From: Hippopus hippopus
Lineage: Eukaryota > Mollusca > Bivalvia > Cardiida > Cardiidae
Direction of reading: 5' to 3'
Assembly: GCA_946811185.2 (NCBI GenBank)
Contig: OX328108.1
Location: forward strand, 41,434,357 to 41,498,356
Length of the DNA stretch: 64,000 nt
Below are positions 11,275 through 22,221 of the stretch, in pieces. Numbering within the stretch: the first letter of the stretch is position 1; each line of letters begins with the position of its first letter. The position numbers and the translations under genes are program-made. The notes beneath the pieces are model-generated. The model was not told where the DNA came from, made no database searches, and was given only the letters and a program-made list of their open reading frames with translations.

Positions 11275-11489
11275 TTAAGTCTTCACCAAACAACAAAATT
11301 TTAGACTCGTCCAAATTTAGACTACATGTATTTTGTTAAGACAAATAAAAGGTGACTCAGACGATGAGTCCTAAAAGGATCAAAAACAGAGCGAGAAAAG
11401 GAGTAAATGCAATTACTTTTTACAAGTTGTTTTCAAAAGCTTTCTACCACAGGATCGTTTAATCTCGGGACTGTGTGGTACAGGGTTAA
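11275..11489 (+). mobile_element. Family A copy, old
   Basis: TTAA at both ends, but the palindrome has largely decayed. Confidence 0.7.
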
Positions 11490-11492
11490 GTA

Positions 11493-11720
11493 TTAACTCT
11501 TTACCACACGAAAAAATTTTAGACTAGTCCAAATTCAAAGCATTTGCAGACGACAAAATAAACATGACTCAAAAATTGAAACTTGACTTTAGAAGAATAG
11601 AAAGCATTGTGGGAAAAGGAGAAAATGCTGGTTACCAGCACTTTCTCCTTTTCCCACAATGTTTTCAGAAGGCTTCTTCCTCTGGGCGTAAAAACCAGGG
11701 ATTGTTTGGTAAAGGGTTAA
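11493..11720 (+). mobile_element. Family A TTAA-flanked hairpin MITE (reference copy)
   Basis: The copy starts TTAACTCTTTACCACACG and ends TTTGGTAAAGGGTTAA, so TTAA flanks ~18-bp inverted ends. The left arm carries AAATTTTAGAC, GTCCAAAT and GCATTTGCAGACGACAAA. Next comes a ~58-bp near-perfect palindrome whose left half contains GGAAAAGGAGAAAATGCTGG. The short right arm has CTTCTTCCTCTGGG. The outer arms differ, so orientation can be assigned; + means the GCATTTGCAGACGAC arm comes first. There is no coding capacity. The TTAA and CYC/GRG ends suggest piggyBac-type mobilisation (inference). Confidence 0.85.
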
Positions 11721-11926
11721 TTATCTTTTCCCACAGAGCAATTTCAAACGATGCCATTTCTCCGGGATTTTTCATGAGTCTGCAAGGGCTTACACGTAAA
11801 TGATAATTATGCAGCATGTAACTTTTTAATTCACTGTTAAAGGAAAATTCGCTTGTTTTACCCCCTTTTCCCACTATACTCATAGTCTGTGTCAACTTTA
11901 ATCTATCAGATCTAGTATTGTCATTC

Positions 11927-12108
11927 TTTTTACGGTTAATACTCTTTGCAGAAGAAACTGAAACTCTGACCTCTGTCTACGTTCTGTGAACTAGCACTTG
12001 GTACATTTACCATGATAATTTCCCTAGAAGCTGGATAAGTGTCGTCTGTGTCCAGCCGGTCTTTGACTCGTTCATGTAAGTCAGCTTCAAGGACAGTATC
12101 TAATACAC
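11927..12108 (-). CDS. Candidate coding exon or gene relic, minus strand
   Basis: A stop-to-stop minus-strand frame of about 55 codons contains VLDTVLEADLHERVKDRLDT, then DDTYPASREIIM, and ends FFCKEY. The charged, low-repeat composition is unlike the translated MITEs around it. There is an AG (GAAAG) just before the frame and an internal GTAAAT donor-like site after the methionine of EIIM, so the exon could also end there. No start codon precedes the acidic part. I do not recognise the protein, and the call rests on composition and splice-like sites only. Confidence 0.3.
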
Positions 12109-12134
12109 TTTCAAATCATAAAAAATGTGGCTTT

Positions 12135-12350
12135 CGAAGTTGTGAGGTAGAGTATTGTCCTCGTAACCGTAAGGTCCTGAGTTCGATACCCGCGAGTGGC
12201 TATCAACTTCGGGACCGTTTATTCGCTCACACATTCGGTGCGAGTACTGGTGTAGTTCCCAGGAAGCAGAATCGAGAGAAATTAGTATACGTTGCAAGAA
12301 CTTGTTTCCCAATCGATGTAAAACAAATAAATTTAAACCAAATCATAGAG
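12135..12350 (+). mobile_element. Possible tRNA-derived SINE
   Basis: GTGAGGTAGAG (box A-like) and GAGTTCGATACCC (box B-like) have tRNA-like spacing. An unrelated body ends AAACAAATAAATTTAAA. Target duplication not resolved. Confidence 0.45.
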
Positions 12351-12461
12351 AAAAAAGTTCTGCAACTTATTAAATGCTTCATTGAGCACTAGATAAACAA
12401 TTTCGTAGCGACTGTTAAAAAAAAAAAGGTTTGCGTCAATAATTAAGCCGTCTCTGGCAAA

Positions 12462-12645
12462 AGGGGGGGGGAGGGGGTTTAATGCATCTGCGAAACGTAT
12501 CGACCCAGGTTTGTCAGCCTGCGCAGTCAGCGCAGTCAGACCTGAGCCGAAACTTATCGCTATTGGTCAATTTTCTGCATGTCCAAGGACCAGTCTACCT
12601 AAAGATTAAGTTGGTTGTTAACAAAAAGAATCATGTGATGGCTTA
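12462..12645 (-). mobile_element. Family B MITE, partial, minus strand
   Basis: TTTAATGCATCTGCGAAACG, the CAGCCTGCGCAG hairpin and TTGGTCAATTTTCTGCATGT are present. The far end is missing, and a G-rich run precedes it. Confidence 0.6.
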
Positions 12646-13354
12646 AAACGTCACCAGAAAGGACTACTGTAGACCAAAATCAGCCTGCACAGGCCAATTT
12701 TGTTAAACATTATCCCGAGTCAGCCTTTCCCCCCCCCCCTTTCCCGCTTCAACCACCATATTTGCAGACTTTCCACGTGCGTAATCTGGACGTGTTTTGT
12801 ATTCACTGTTTAGTGTGTTAGTCTCTTGTGTAAAATTCTTATTTAAGATGAGACATTGTTTGATTTTACTTATGATGGATTACTAGTACTTAATCAATAA
12901 ATAAAGTCTGGAATTACTAAACATCGAGGTGGGTGAATTTATTGCTGTGGTCTGCCTTTTCTCCTTTTTTATCGTCACTTTTTGACCAGATCATCGTCAT
13001 ACTCTCTGTCGTTGTCTATGTCACCTACTTTACCCCACCCCATACCTAACAAGGTTAAATGATGGTCGTTGTGATGTATTCAGTCGGTAATACGCGGTGC
13101 TAGAAAATTTAGGGGTTGTGGGTTTGATACCGAGCCTAGTAACTCAGTTGGTCACAGCCGGGATTGAAAATAGGAGTTGTGGGTTTGATGTCGAGCCCTG
13201 TGGTTCAGTTGTTGACGTAAAGTCGGTGTGAAAAGCTCAACAGAGCTTGTGTTTCTTGTTATATGATCCCGACTTTGTAAATAAAATTTACTTGACTTGA
13301 AAATATACGAGTTCCATATCTAGCTTGGCCAAAGGGTGTCAGCTTGGCCAATTA

Positions 13355-13525
13355 GTTTAGGCGTAGGATCCATAGTCCACCAGTCACCGGTTCGATCTCT
13401 AGGAGAGAGATTTGGGTTTTGCGAGAGTTCCCAAGGGCAAAACACTTAAAAAATCTGTCCTAGTATCTGTGAGACGAAGGAAGTTATGAAACACGAATAA
13501 CTGATCAGCTGTCGCCGTGATATGA
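13355..13525 (+). mobile_element. tRNA-derived SINE, second family
   Basis: GTCACCGGTTCGATCTCTAG (box B-like) precedes GAGAGTTCCCAAGGGCAAAA, and the 3' motif CTGTCGCCGTGATATGACT follows. Confidence 0.55.
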
Positions 13526-13534
13526 CTAGAATGT

Positions 13535-13690
13535 AACCTCAAGTTCGACCCTCACTGGAAACACTGTATTTTCGTGGGAATGTCCCAGAGCAAGACAATC
13601 TAGAGCTCCAGACTAGTACTGGTGAAACATAGGAAATACATGAATATGTAGGCTGTCGCTGTGATATGACTGAAATAATTTAGAAAGCGG
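13535..13690 (+). mobile_element. tRNA-derived SINE, second family, tandem neighbour
   Basis: GTTCGACCCTCACTGGAAAC, TTTCGTGGGAATGTCCC and the 3' motif CTGTCGCTGTGATATGACTG. It directly follows another copy. Confidence 0.6.
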
Positions 13691-13799
13691 TATCAAAACA
13701 CAATCAATCACCTTCAAAGTTAAATAATTGCCACTGTGACAGAAATCGTTTCTCGGAAAGCAGCCGATAACTTCATCACCATAGACATCATTTCAAACT

Positions 13800-14030
13800 C
13801 TGTATCAGACGGCAAAATTTTAGATTTGTCCAAATTTAAAGCTTTTGCAGACGATTAAATTTTTGAGATTTATCTGAGAAAGAACGGTAAATATTTTGGA
13901 CAAAGGCGAAAATGCTTTTCACCAGTACTAGACTGGGGCTTTGCAGTGCCTTGCCAGACTTTGGCATTTCCACACATTGTTTTCCACCCTTTAAAAAGAT
14001 CACTTGCACCACAATTAATTTGTTGTAGGC
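13800..14030 (+). repeat. Family A arms with a SINE piece in the middle
   Basis: The left arm (CAAAATTTTAGATTTGTCC) is present, the palindrome is decayed, and an interposed TAGACTGGGGCTTTGCAGTG segment resembles the second SINE family. Confidence 0.45.
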
Positions 14031-14049
14031 AAGTAGTCTCAAAGCTTGC

Positions 14050-14242
14050 TGGGGTCCTGCGTGGCTCAGTGGTAACATGTAGGACTCGTAGCTTAGAGGC
14101 CCAAGTTTGGAGCCTCTCTGGAAGCACTTGGTTTTTCTTGGAAGTTTCCTTTGGCAAGACACTTCAGTGCCCTATTCTAGTACAGGTGAAACCCAAGACA
14201 TACATTAATAATTGAGCTGTTGCTGTGATATGACTGATATCA
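14050..14242 (+). mobile_element. tRNA-derived SINE, second family, most complete
   Basis: The head CTGCGTGGCTCAGTGGTAAC is box A-like. The GCCTCTCTGGAAGCACTTGG body and GCTGTTGCTGTGATATGACT end follow. Confidence 0.6.
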
Positions 14243-14535
14243 GGGGTCAAATTTAACTTTTTTTTCAACTAGCAAAAATTTGCTAGTGACCATTTTTTCT
14301 ACTAGCCAAAATCAATTTTGTACTAGCAATATTTTAACCCATTGGGGTCTGTGCATTCCGGCGATCTCACGGAATCTGGCCTTTTGCCGAAAAAACTGGA
14401 TATTTTCCGCTCCATACTCTCAGCGAGGCAATGCAGACGTATAAACGTCAGAATCGTCTACGCGCTCAACAAGAACAACCTTGTATGCGTGGATCGTTCA
14501 AGAATTTGATTGTTACAAATCCAGCACCGTAGCCT

Positions 14536-14755
14536 TTTACCAAACAATCTAGTGTTTGAACGACCACGAGAAAGAAAGCCTTGGTAAATATTGCGGTGAA
14601 AGCAGAAAATGCTTTTCCCACAATATTTTCAAGTCTAATATGGACAAATACTATGTTAGCCATATCTGAATTGTCGTCTGCAAGTACTCCCAATTTGGAC
14701 AAGTCTACAATTTTGTCATCTGGTAAAGTCATCTGGTAAAGAGTACGTTAAGGGG
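14536..14755 (-). mobile_element. Family A copy, core shortened
   Basis: Both arms are present. About half of the palindrome is deleted, and the end motif ATCTGGTAAAG is duplicated. Confidence 0.65.
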
Positions 14756-14850
14756 AGCGATATATAATTTAGAGATTCTGGGGTCGATCCTCACCGGCCA
14801 CACTGGGTTTTCGTGGGAGTGTCCTTTAGCAACGCGGAGTACTGGTCAGC
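14745..14850 (+). mobile_element. SINE fragment, second family
   Basis: GGGGTCGATCCTCACCGGCC and GTTTTCGTGGGAGTGTCC match this family. It stops before the 3' motif. Confidence 0.45.
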
Positions 14851-14879
14851 CTTTTAGTCAAAATGTTCATGAAACACGT

Positions 14880-14950
14880 AGCATACAGTATGGATCAAGA
14901 TCGGACTGCACATGACAGCTAGTCTGATTATAGTCTTGAAAAATCTCGTA
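14880..14950 (+). repeat. Family D hairpin fragment
   Basis: ATGGATCAAGATCGGACTGC and its imperfect reverse. Confidence 0.5.
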
Positions 14951-15505
14951 GTTTTCATTTTTCTTTTTGCTTTTAGTTGGCGATCTAAGTTTTGATACAC
15001 TATATTGCTACATGTAATTTCTTTAATCGTATTTGTTTATTTCTTTTATGCTTCTCAGCAGGGATTCTATAAAATTATATACGATCCCTGTTCTCAGATA
15101 ATGAACATCTATGTAAGTTTTTGTTTTTCCATATCGTAGTTGTCGTATACATTGCAAGCTATGAACATGCAAGTGCGGTTTTATGCCGAATAAAAAAAGT
15201 TATATGTACTTGTTCTTTTGAAAACGGCATAACGACAGCCTGGGTTCCAGTCTGATCATTTTTCTCCTACTATTTGACGTTACTTAGTCAGAAATGACCA
15301 AAAAAAGAAAAAATGGTATAGATATGCAGATTATGTGTAAAGATCTATGTAGACCGTGATAGGGACTCAGAAATTGTTAACGCCAGGACCCGAACTGAAC
15401 AGTACGTCTTGTCACTATCTTTTCACGTGCGTTCATATTTTTTATCGTCACCATCAGTATTTCACAAGGATATTTTCAGTTATTTGCTGCCTTAGTGTTT
15501 GATTG
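14951..15505. other. No gene recognised
   Basis: AT-rich sequence with a weak family D-like motif near 15330. Nothing else identified. Confidence 0.4.
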
Positions 15506-15509
15506 TAGC

Positions 15510-15705
15510 AGACGACAAAAATTAAGAATCGTCCATTATAACCGCCAGACGAAAGATCAAATGTGGCTTAAAAATGGGATTTTTCTTTGAAAGTGAAGAA
15601 AACATTGCGGGGACAGAAAAAATGTTGATTATCATGATTTTCCACAATGTTTTCAATATTCTTCTGTCAGTGGTTGTTTAAACACGGACTAGTTTGATAG
15701 AAAGT
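15510..15705 (+). mobile_element. Family A copy, diverged
   Basis: Arms are recognisable. The palindrome is reduced to GAAAACATTG...CAATGTTTTC. Confidence 0.55.
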
Positions 15706-15828
15706 TTTGCTAGAAGAATTGAACTCACCTGGCGTTGATAGCGAGACTTCCGGTTGAATTTTTTTTTCTATGTTTTTACAAGACATTGTATTCAAATATA
15801 AACTACAACCTCAATCCTATAGGCTCCA

Positions 15829-15905
15829 AATTGGCCTAATGGTCAGGGGAGTCGACTTGGAACTCGGCGAACCGAGATCGAGACGCAACCGAAACCCAGA
15901 AAAAA
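15829..15905 (+). repeat. tRNA-like sequence, SINE head suspected
   Basis: TGGCCTAATGGTCAGGGGAG resembles a box A region with a CTTGGAACTC anticodon-arm-like part, but no convincing box B. Purine-rich DNA follows. Confidence 0.3.
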
Positions 15906-16261
15906 AAAAAGCACAGAGAGAGGGGGCGAAAAGAGAAAGACAGCCGGATAGAGAAACGACAGCCTGACAGAGAACGGGCAAGAAAGACACTTGGGTAGGC
16001 GATGGTGGGACACAGGGAAATTACCTTTTACTACTCTGTGTATTTGAAATTACCATTTTTAATACAGATGTGTTTAAAATATGAAATAAATATTATTAGA
16101 GTTTTTGTAATAAATTTACAAAACTTGTTTCTCTGTACAGAGATCAAGTTTAAACAAGAAGAAAAACGAGATATAAAAAGAAAATATTTTAATACTCAAA
16201 ATGATAAGTTCATGACTGTATACAACATATTACCCAAAGATCAAATTCATCAATCTTAAAT

Positions 16262-16480
16262 TAAAATGGCTATAGAAAACAATGTGGAAAAAGTAGAAAA
16301 TGCTGCATACCAACATTCTTAGACTGGTCCAAAGTCAAAGAAGACAAATTGAATATAGCTATGACCATGGAATTTGTCTTTCAAGGGGTAGAAAACAATG
16401 TTGAAAAGAGAAAATGTAGATTACAAGCACATTCACCATTTTTTATAATGTTTTAAAAAACATTTTACATCTTTTTCTCT
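16262..16480 (+). repeat. Two degenerate family A fragments
   Basis: A half-palindrome (AACAATGTGGAAAAAGTAGA) is followed by a second left arm and decayed core. Confidence 0.5.
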
Positions 16481-16483
16481 CTT

Positions 16484-16706
16484 TTAACAAAAGACAAACT
16501 TTTAGACAGGTCCAAATTGAAAGCAATTGCAGATGACATACTTGAATTAGCCGAAATGATAGCAATTGTCCATGAAACTGTAGAAAACCTGTTGGAAAAG
16601 GAGAAAATGCCGGTAACCAGCATTTTCTCCTTTTCTCACCATGATTTCAAAAGCTGCCTTCTGTGACAGGGTTGTTAAAACTCAGGATTGTGTGGTAAAG
16701 GGTTAA
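16484..16706 (+). mobile_element. Family A copy
   Basis: TTAA at both ends. First of a head-to-tail run reaching 18151. Confidence 0.8.
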
Positions 16707-16772
16707 CAACAATGGCTGGTACGAGAAAAAGTTAAAATAAAGACAATAAACCTCATTACAATACAGAATATT

Positions 16773-17006
16773 TCAACTCTTTACCAAACAAAAAAATTTT
16801 AGACTTGCACATGTTGCAAGTACCAGTATTTGCAGCTGACTAATTATATGTGGTATAAATGCTGTGATTTGTCTATGATCGGGTAGAAAACATGGAGGAA
16901 AAGGAGTTATTACTACTTACCAGCAGTTTCACCATTTTCCACAATGTTTTCAAGAACCTATTCAATCATGGTTTTTTAAACAATGGCTGGTTTTTATACA
17001 GGATTA
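16773..17006 (+). mobile_element. Family A copy, diverged core
   Basis: Left end CTCTTTACCAAACA. Right TTAA shared with the next, inverted copy. Confidence 0.7.
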
Positions 17007-17228
17007 ACCGTTTACCACATAGTTATGACTTATAACAAGCCAGAGAAAAAATGCATTTGAAAGCATTGTGATAAAAGGAGAAAATGCTGGTAACCACCAT
17101 TTTCTCCTTTTCCGACAATGTTTTCTAACCTTTCATAGACAAATCCAATCATTTGATCCACTTGTAACTTTTGTTTAAAAACACTTTCAATTTGGGCAAG
17201 TCTAAAATGTTGCCATGTGATAAAGGGA
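17003..17228 (-). mobile_element. Family A copy, inverted
   Basis: TTAACCGTTTACCACATAG start and near-intact palindrome. Confidence 0.78.
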
Positions 17229-17264
17229 AAGAATAAACACCAACTCATTAAACTAAACACTATT

Positions 17265-17502
17265 TTAACTTTTTACAAAAAAAAAAAAGTGACAAAATTT
17301 TACTACTGTCCAATTTGAAAGCATCTGCAGATAACAATTTCAAAGTGGCTCAAATGGTGCAATTTTTCTTTGATAAGGTAGAAAACATTGTCGGAAAAGG
17401 AGAAAATACTGGTTACCAGCATTTTCTCCTTTTGCCACAATGTTTTCAATAGACTTCTTCCCCAGGGTTGTTAAAAGTGGGTATTGTATGGTAAAAGGTT
17501 AA
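17265..17502 (+). mobile_element. Family A copy
   Basis: TTAA at both ends. A poly-A expansion lies in the left arm. Confidence 0.8.
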
Positions 17503-17559
17503 AGCGCCCGAATAAACCCAACAGACTCTTTCAGTCTAGAAATAAAACCCAATTAATTG

Positions 17560-17700
17560 CAGTTTCAAGGTTACTTTCGTCAGCAAAGTGGACAAAGAAG
17601 ATCAAAGATCAGATGGAACGTGTCTGATCTTGATCAGACGGAACGTGTCTGATCTTGATCTAAACTGGCCACAAAGGCAAGTGTGGTTGTGAAAGGCTAT
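17560..17700 (-). mobile_element. Family D element with local duplication
   Basis: The second arm GACGGAACGTGTCTGATCTT is present twice in tandem. It abuts the TTAA of the A copy at 17701. Confidence 0.5.
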
Positions 17701-17928
17701 TTAACTCCTTACCACACAACAAAATCTTAGACTGTACCATATTGAAAGCATTTGCAGATGACAAACAAATGTGACTCAAATATTGAAACATGTTTTGGGA
17801 AGGGTAGAAAACTTTGTGGGAAAAGGAGAAAATGCTGGTTACCAACATTTTCTCCTTTTCTCACAATGTTTTCAAAAGCTTTCTTCTTCAGGGTTGTTAA
17901 AAGTCGGGATTGTGTGGTAAAGAGTTAA
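17701..17928 (+). mobile_element. Family A copy
   Basis: TTAA at both ends, consensus-like throughout. Confidence 0.84.
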
Positions 17929-17932
17929 AGAT

Positions 17933-18151
17933 TAACTTTTTACAAAACGACAAAATTTTAGTACTGTCCAATTTGAAAGCATCTGCAGAAGACATATGAA
18001 GTGTTGCTCAAGTATCTTCCAAGAGATACGAAACACAGTGTAAAAGGAGAAAATTAATGCTGGTATTAAGCACTTCCACCATTTTCAACAAAGATCTCAA
18101 ACACCTACTACATACAGTTTTAAAAAAAAAGTGGTTTTGATAGAGGGTTAA
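17933..18151 (+). mobile_element. Family A copy, decayed core
   Basis: TTAA at both ends, four bases after the previous copy. Confidence 0.72.
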
Positions 18152-18222
18152 AATCAATACAATAAACTCGTCACAATGCAAACTGTTTTATGTTACCAAA
18201 TGACAATATTTTTGACTATGCC

Positions 18223-19221
18223 AAAGGAGGGGTGTCCATAAGGCTGTTTTCATGGCCACCACCCACTTTCTTTAAACTTTGTACACTGAAACCTATATAC
18301 ATGTTGGCTGTAATATTATGCAATATTGAATCAATTGGTAAAGATTTGTAGGGTGTGTGCTGGTTCAAAGTGGGTGGGGTAATTCTGACCCGAAGCGTGG
18401 TCTAAACAGCTTATGCTGAAACTTATGTAAAATTCTTATACTGAATGTGTTTTTACCAGTATGTCTCCTCTGGTTTTTCTCTCGAACTGAAAAAAAAAAA
18501 AATCAATTTGGTAACCTATTATTTGTTTATGTACGAATAGATCTTCCAATGTCAAGTCAAACATCAGGAAATCATTTTACCTTCCTAAATACATGTATCT
18601 ATCACTTGGTAATTTTAAAGCTTGCAATTCTGGTTAAATCATTGAGGAACATAGTGAGTACTAAATGAAAAAATCTGTGTAAGGGAAGTTTGAACTTCGA
18701 AAAAAAACTTATCTTTGTACAGGTAAAAGATGAATTGTATTAGCAGACCGATGATTTTAGGACATGTTTAGGGAGTACTAGGGAGTAATAGATAAATGTA
18801 TTAAATTATCAAATGTAAGAGTGGTGAGACTGCGTTTTTCAACTGATTTCTAGATAAACCAGCCTCTATTTCAATTTTTCACACTCTTATAACGTAGAAA
18901 AACCTGATCCAGAAGATGTAAGTGCCTTTTCTTAAATTACTCCAATGCTTATTTTATCTAGAATAATTATTTTATGGTAGAAACATCTCCCAATAACTTG
19001 CACATATCTCCTAGCTAAGCCCTAGTGTCCGGGCTGTTTGTCTAGGTATCTTGATTCGCGGACCATGTGACATCAGTGGGAGGAGCGATCTATCGTCTGT
19101 CATTTGGTTAATCGATTCAATATTGCATAATATTACAGCTAACATGTATAGGTTTCAGTGTACAAAGTTTAAAGAAAATCGGTAGTGGCCATGAAAACAG
19201 CCTTATGGACACCCCTCCTTT
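18223..19221. mobile_element. TIR element, ~999 bp with ~110-bp inverted repeats
   Basis: The left 18223-18340 and right 19105-19221 ends are inverted copies (AAAGGAGGGGTGTCCATAAG) with few differences. The interior has no transposase frame, so this is a non-autonomous DNA element. It is inserted in a family A copy between its GTCCAAA and TTTGC motifs. No target duplication could be defined. Confidence 0.75.
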
Positions 19222-19300
19222 AAACCTTTTGCACATGACAGTTTAGCTGTGGCTTAAAAAAATGACAGCTTAAACAAATGGATTGGTCTTTGGCACACTA

Positions 19301-20820
19301 AACAAGAGGGCCATGATGGCCCTGAAGTCGCTCACCTGAGTCTTTTGGCCAAACATGACCCATTTTCAATCTCTTTCGAGATATTATGACAAACATTCTA
19401 CCAAGCTTTCATATATATTGGACTGAATATTTTGTCTCTTGCTTGTACACAAGCTTTTTCTAGAATTTCTCTCAGTGACCTACTTTTTAGCCAAACATAG
19501 CCCATTTTCCAATTGTAGATATTATCAAAACAAAGATTCTGACTACCTTTCATAAGTATTGGACAGAAAATGTGGCCTTTAGAGTGTACACAGGGTTTCT
19601 CCAAGATTTGACATGGCAACCTAGTTTTTTACCCAATGTGACCAGTTTTCAATTTCATCATATTGATCATCAAGACAAAGAATCTGACAAATTTTCATAA
19701 GTATTGGACAGAAAATGATGACTTTAGAGCTACACAAGCTGTTTTAAAGATTTGACTTGTGACCTAGTTTTTGACGCAATGTGACCTATTTTCAAACTAA
19801 TTCAAGATATCAATATGAAAAACATTCTGACCAACTTTCATGAGTATATAACTGAAAATGTGGCCTCTAGAGTGTACACAAGGATTTTTTAAGATTTGAC
19901 CTAGTGACTAGTTTTTGACCCAACATGACCCATTTTCAAACTCATCTGAGATATCATCAAGACAAACATTCTGACTTACTTCAAGAGTTTTGGACTGAAA
20001 ATGTGGCCTCTGGAGCATACACAAGGTTTTTCTAAGATTGACCCAGTGACCTAGTTTTTGACCCAGTGACATGACCCATTTTCAAACTCCTCTAAAATAT
20101 TATCAAGACAAACAATCTGACCAACTTTCAAGAGTTTTGTACTGAAAATGTGGCCTCTAGAGCATACACAAGGTTTTTCTAAGATTTGAGCTAGTGACCT
20201 AGTTTTTGACCCCACACAACCCATTTTCAAATTCTTCTAAGATTTTATCAAGACAAACATTCTGACCAACTTTCAAGAGCTTTGGACTGAAAATGTGGCC
20301 CCTAGAGCAAACACAAGGTTTTTCTAAGATATGACCCAGTGACATGACCCATTTTCAAACTCCTCCAAGATATCATCAAGACAAACAATCTGACCAACTT
20401 TCAGGAGTTTTGTACTGAAAATGTGGCCTATAGCGTGTACACAAGGTTTTTCTAAGATTTGACCTAGTTTTTGACCTGACATGACCCTTTTCTACACTCA
20501 TACGAGATATTATTGAGACAAACATTCTGACCAACTTTCTGGAGTATTGGTCTGAAAATGCGGCCTCTAGAGCGCACACAAGGTTTTTCTAAGATTTTAC
20601 CTAAGGACCTAGTTTCTGACCTGACATGATCCATTTTTGAACTCGTCCGAGATATCATCAAGACAAACATTCTGACCAAATTTCATGAGTATCGGACTGA
20701 AAATGTGGCCTCTAGAGTGTACACAAAGTAAAAGTTGATGATGGACGACGGACGACTCACGATGGACACAGCACAATCACAAAAGCTCACCTTGAGCACT
20801 TTGTGCTCAGGTGAGCTAAA
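19301..20820 (+). mobile_element. Family E element with ~10 tandem ~140-bp cores
   Basis: The left end AACAAGAGGGCCATGATGG contains a GGGCCATGATGGCCC hairpin and then CGCTCACCTGAG. About ten degenerate ~140-bp units follow (each with a GAAAATGTGGCCTCTAGAG-like phrase), then a GACGGACGAC run and the right end TGAGCACTTTGTGCTCA hairpin plus GGTGAGCTAAA. No protein is encoded. The 3' hairpin followed by CTAA resembles Helitron termini, but the flanks do not show the expected 3' T. It interrupts a family A copy. Confidence 0.75.
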
Positions 20821-20883
20821 AAGTATCGTCAGACTAACAGAAAATGCTGGTTACTAGTAACTACCATATTCTCCTTTTACCCA

Positions 20884-21010
20884 CAAATAAATGAGGCTCA
20901 AATGTTGGGATTTGACCTTGAAAGTCTAGAATACATAGTGGAAAAAGAAGAAAAATGCTGAATATTGTTATTTTCTCCATTTCCCACTTTGTTTTCAAGG
21001 GTCTTCTTCC
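20884..21010 (+). repeat. Family A fragment
   Basis: Begins mid-arm (AAATGAGGCTCAAATG); palindrome disturbed; right arm CTTCTTCCCC. Confidence 0.6.
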
Positions 21011-21147
21011 CCCAAGTACACAGAGTTGAGTCTTCAGTCATACAGTAACAACATGTACAAGTGGCAAAAAGGATAAATTTTGTAAGGAAACTACGCATAA
21101 TAGTTTAAAGCCAAATATTTTGATTTCATCCTTTTCCTTTTCGATAG

Positions 21148-21262
21148 AATATCCCACTGTACAGGTTGATCAAGATTAGACTGCCCGTCCTAAGCAGTCT
21201 GGTCTGTGATTTACACTGCCGCAAAAGTGTGTGACACTAAGTCTTATCAGCCAAAGGGTGAA
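21148..21262 (+). mobile_element. Family D element, partial
   Basis: Hairpin TGATCAAGATTAGACTGCCC / GCAGTCTGGTCTGTGATTTA. Confidence 0.5.
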
Positions 21263-21836
21263 ATAGCACTCTTGATTTGGAGTGTGTAATGATTCTGAAC
21301 CCCTGGTTACGCATTTGTTATTCGATACATCACCTGCAATACCTATTATCACCATTCCAATAGATTTATCTCTCTTTTGGGCACTCTTGTGCATACATAA
21401 AATATATATGGTTTTTTCCGTGAAAGGTCAAAATTTACTTCATTAAGTGAACATTCTCCGTAATATTTTCGCCAAGTGGCAATGATGTTCTCTTGATGAA
21501 ATAAATTTCTATCTTTCACTGAAAAAAAAAAACACAAATATTCTATTTACGCCATGGGAAATTACCAAAAAAAACAACTGTACTGGATCTTGATGAAAGT
21601 CCCTAAGAAAAAAGGGGTTAGTGGCATGAAATAAACAGACTATATTTTTTTTTTTTGAATGACTGAAATTCATTTCATCAAGTGAAACGTCATTGCTAAT
21701 ATTTCATGAGTGACACCAACACTCCTGAAAATATTACTGATGATGTTTACTTGATGGAATAAATTTTGATCTTTCACCAATAAAAAAAAACATCATCTAT
21801 GTATACCAAAATTTTGTAGGCGTAAGCCCTGTTGTT

Positions 21837-22043
21837 CAACTCTTTACCAGACAAAAAAATTTTAGACTTGCTCAAATTCAATGCATTTGCAGACAACAAC
21901 TCAAATATGGCTAAAATGATGAAATTTGTCTTTGAAAGGAAAAAAAAGCTGGAAAGCCAGCTTTTTCTCCTTTTCCCACAATGTTTTCCAAAGCTCTCTT
22001 CTTTAGGGTTGTTAAAAGTCAGGAATGTTTGGTAAAGGGTTAA
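21837..22043 (+). mobile_element. Family A copy with shortened symmetric core
   Basis: Both palindrome arms lack the same bases (AAAGCTGG / CCAGCTTT), with the first arm cut short. Right TTAA present. Confidence 0.76.
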
Positions 22044-22119
22044 GAAAAGACAATTCTTGAAGATCTGCAAAATTTCAAATTACAAGTCCTTTTTTTCTGG
22101 CAGTAACAGGTTTAACTCT

Positions 22120-22190
22120 TCACTCCAAGGTCCAATACTCCTTGCTGAAAGGATTCAGTCTGATACCCATCTCTACATCACATTGTCTTC
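22120..22190 (-). CDS. Candidate terminal exon, minus strand
   Basis: Behind a strong pyrimidine-rich acceptor (AG at 22191-22192), one frame encodes RQCDVEMGIRLNPFSKEY, then WTLE and a stop. The exon begins with two bases completing a codon. The peptide looks protein-like and the region is outside recognised repeats. No partner exon with matching phase could be assigned and no family is recognised, so it may be a chance open frame behind a good acceptor. Confidence 0.28.
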
Positions 22191-22221
22191 CTGAAAATAG
22201 AAAGCAAAATTCATATTGATT

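Larger units (their letters stand above)
18186..20882 (+). mobile_element. Family A copy with two large insertions
   Basis: The arm before 18223, the middle part (19222-19300) and the palindrome (20821-20882) can be joined into one copy once the TIR element and the E element are removed. The right arm is missing. Confidence 0.6.
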
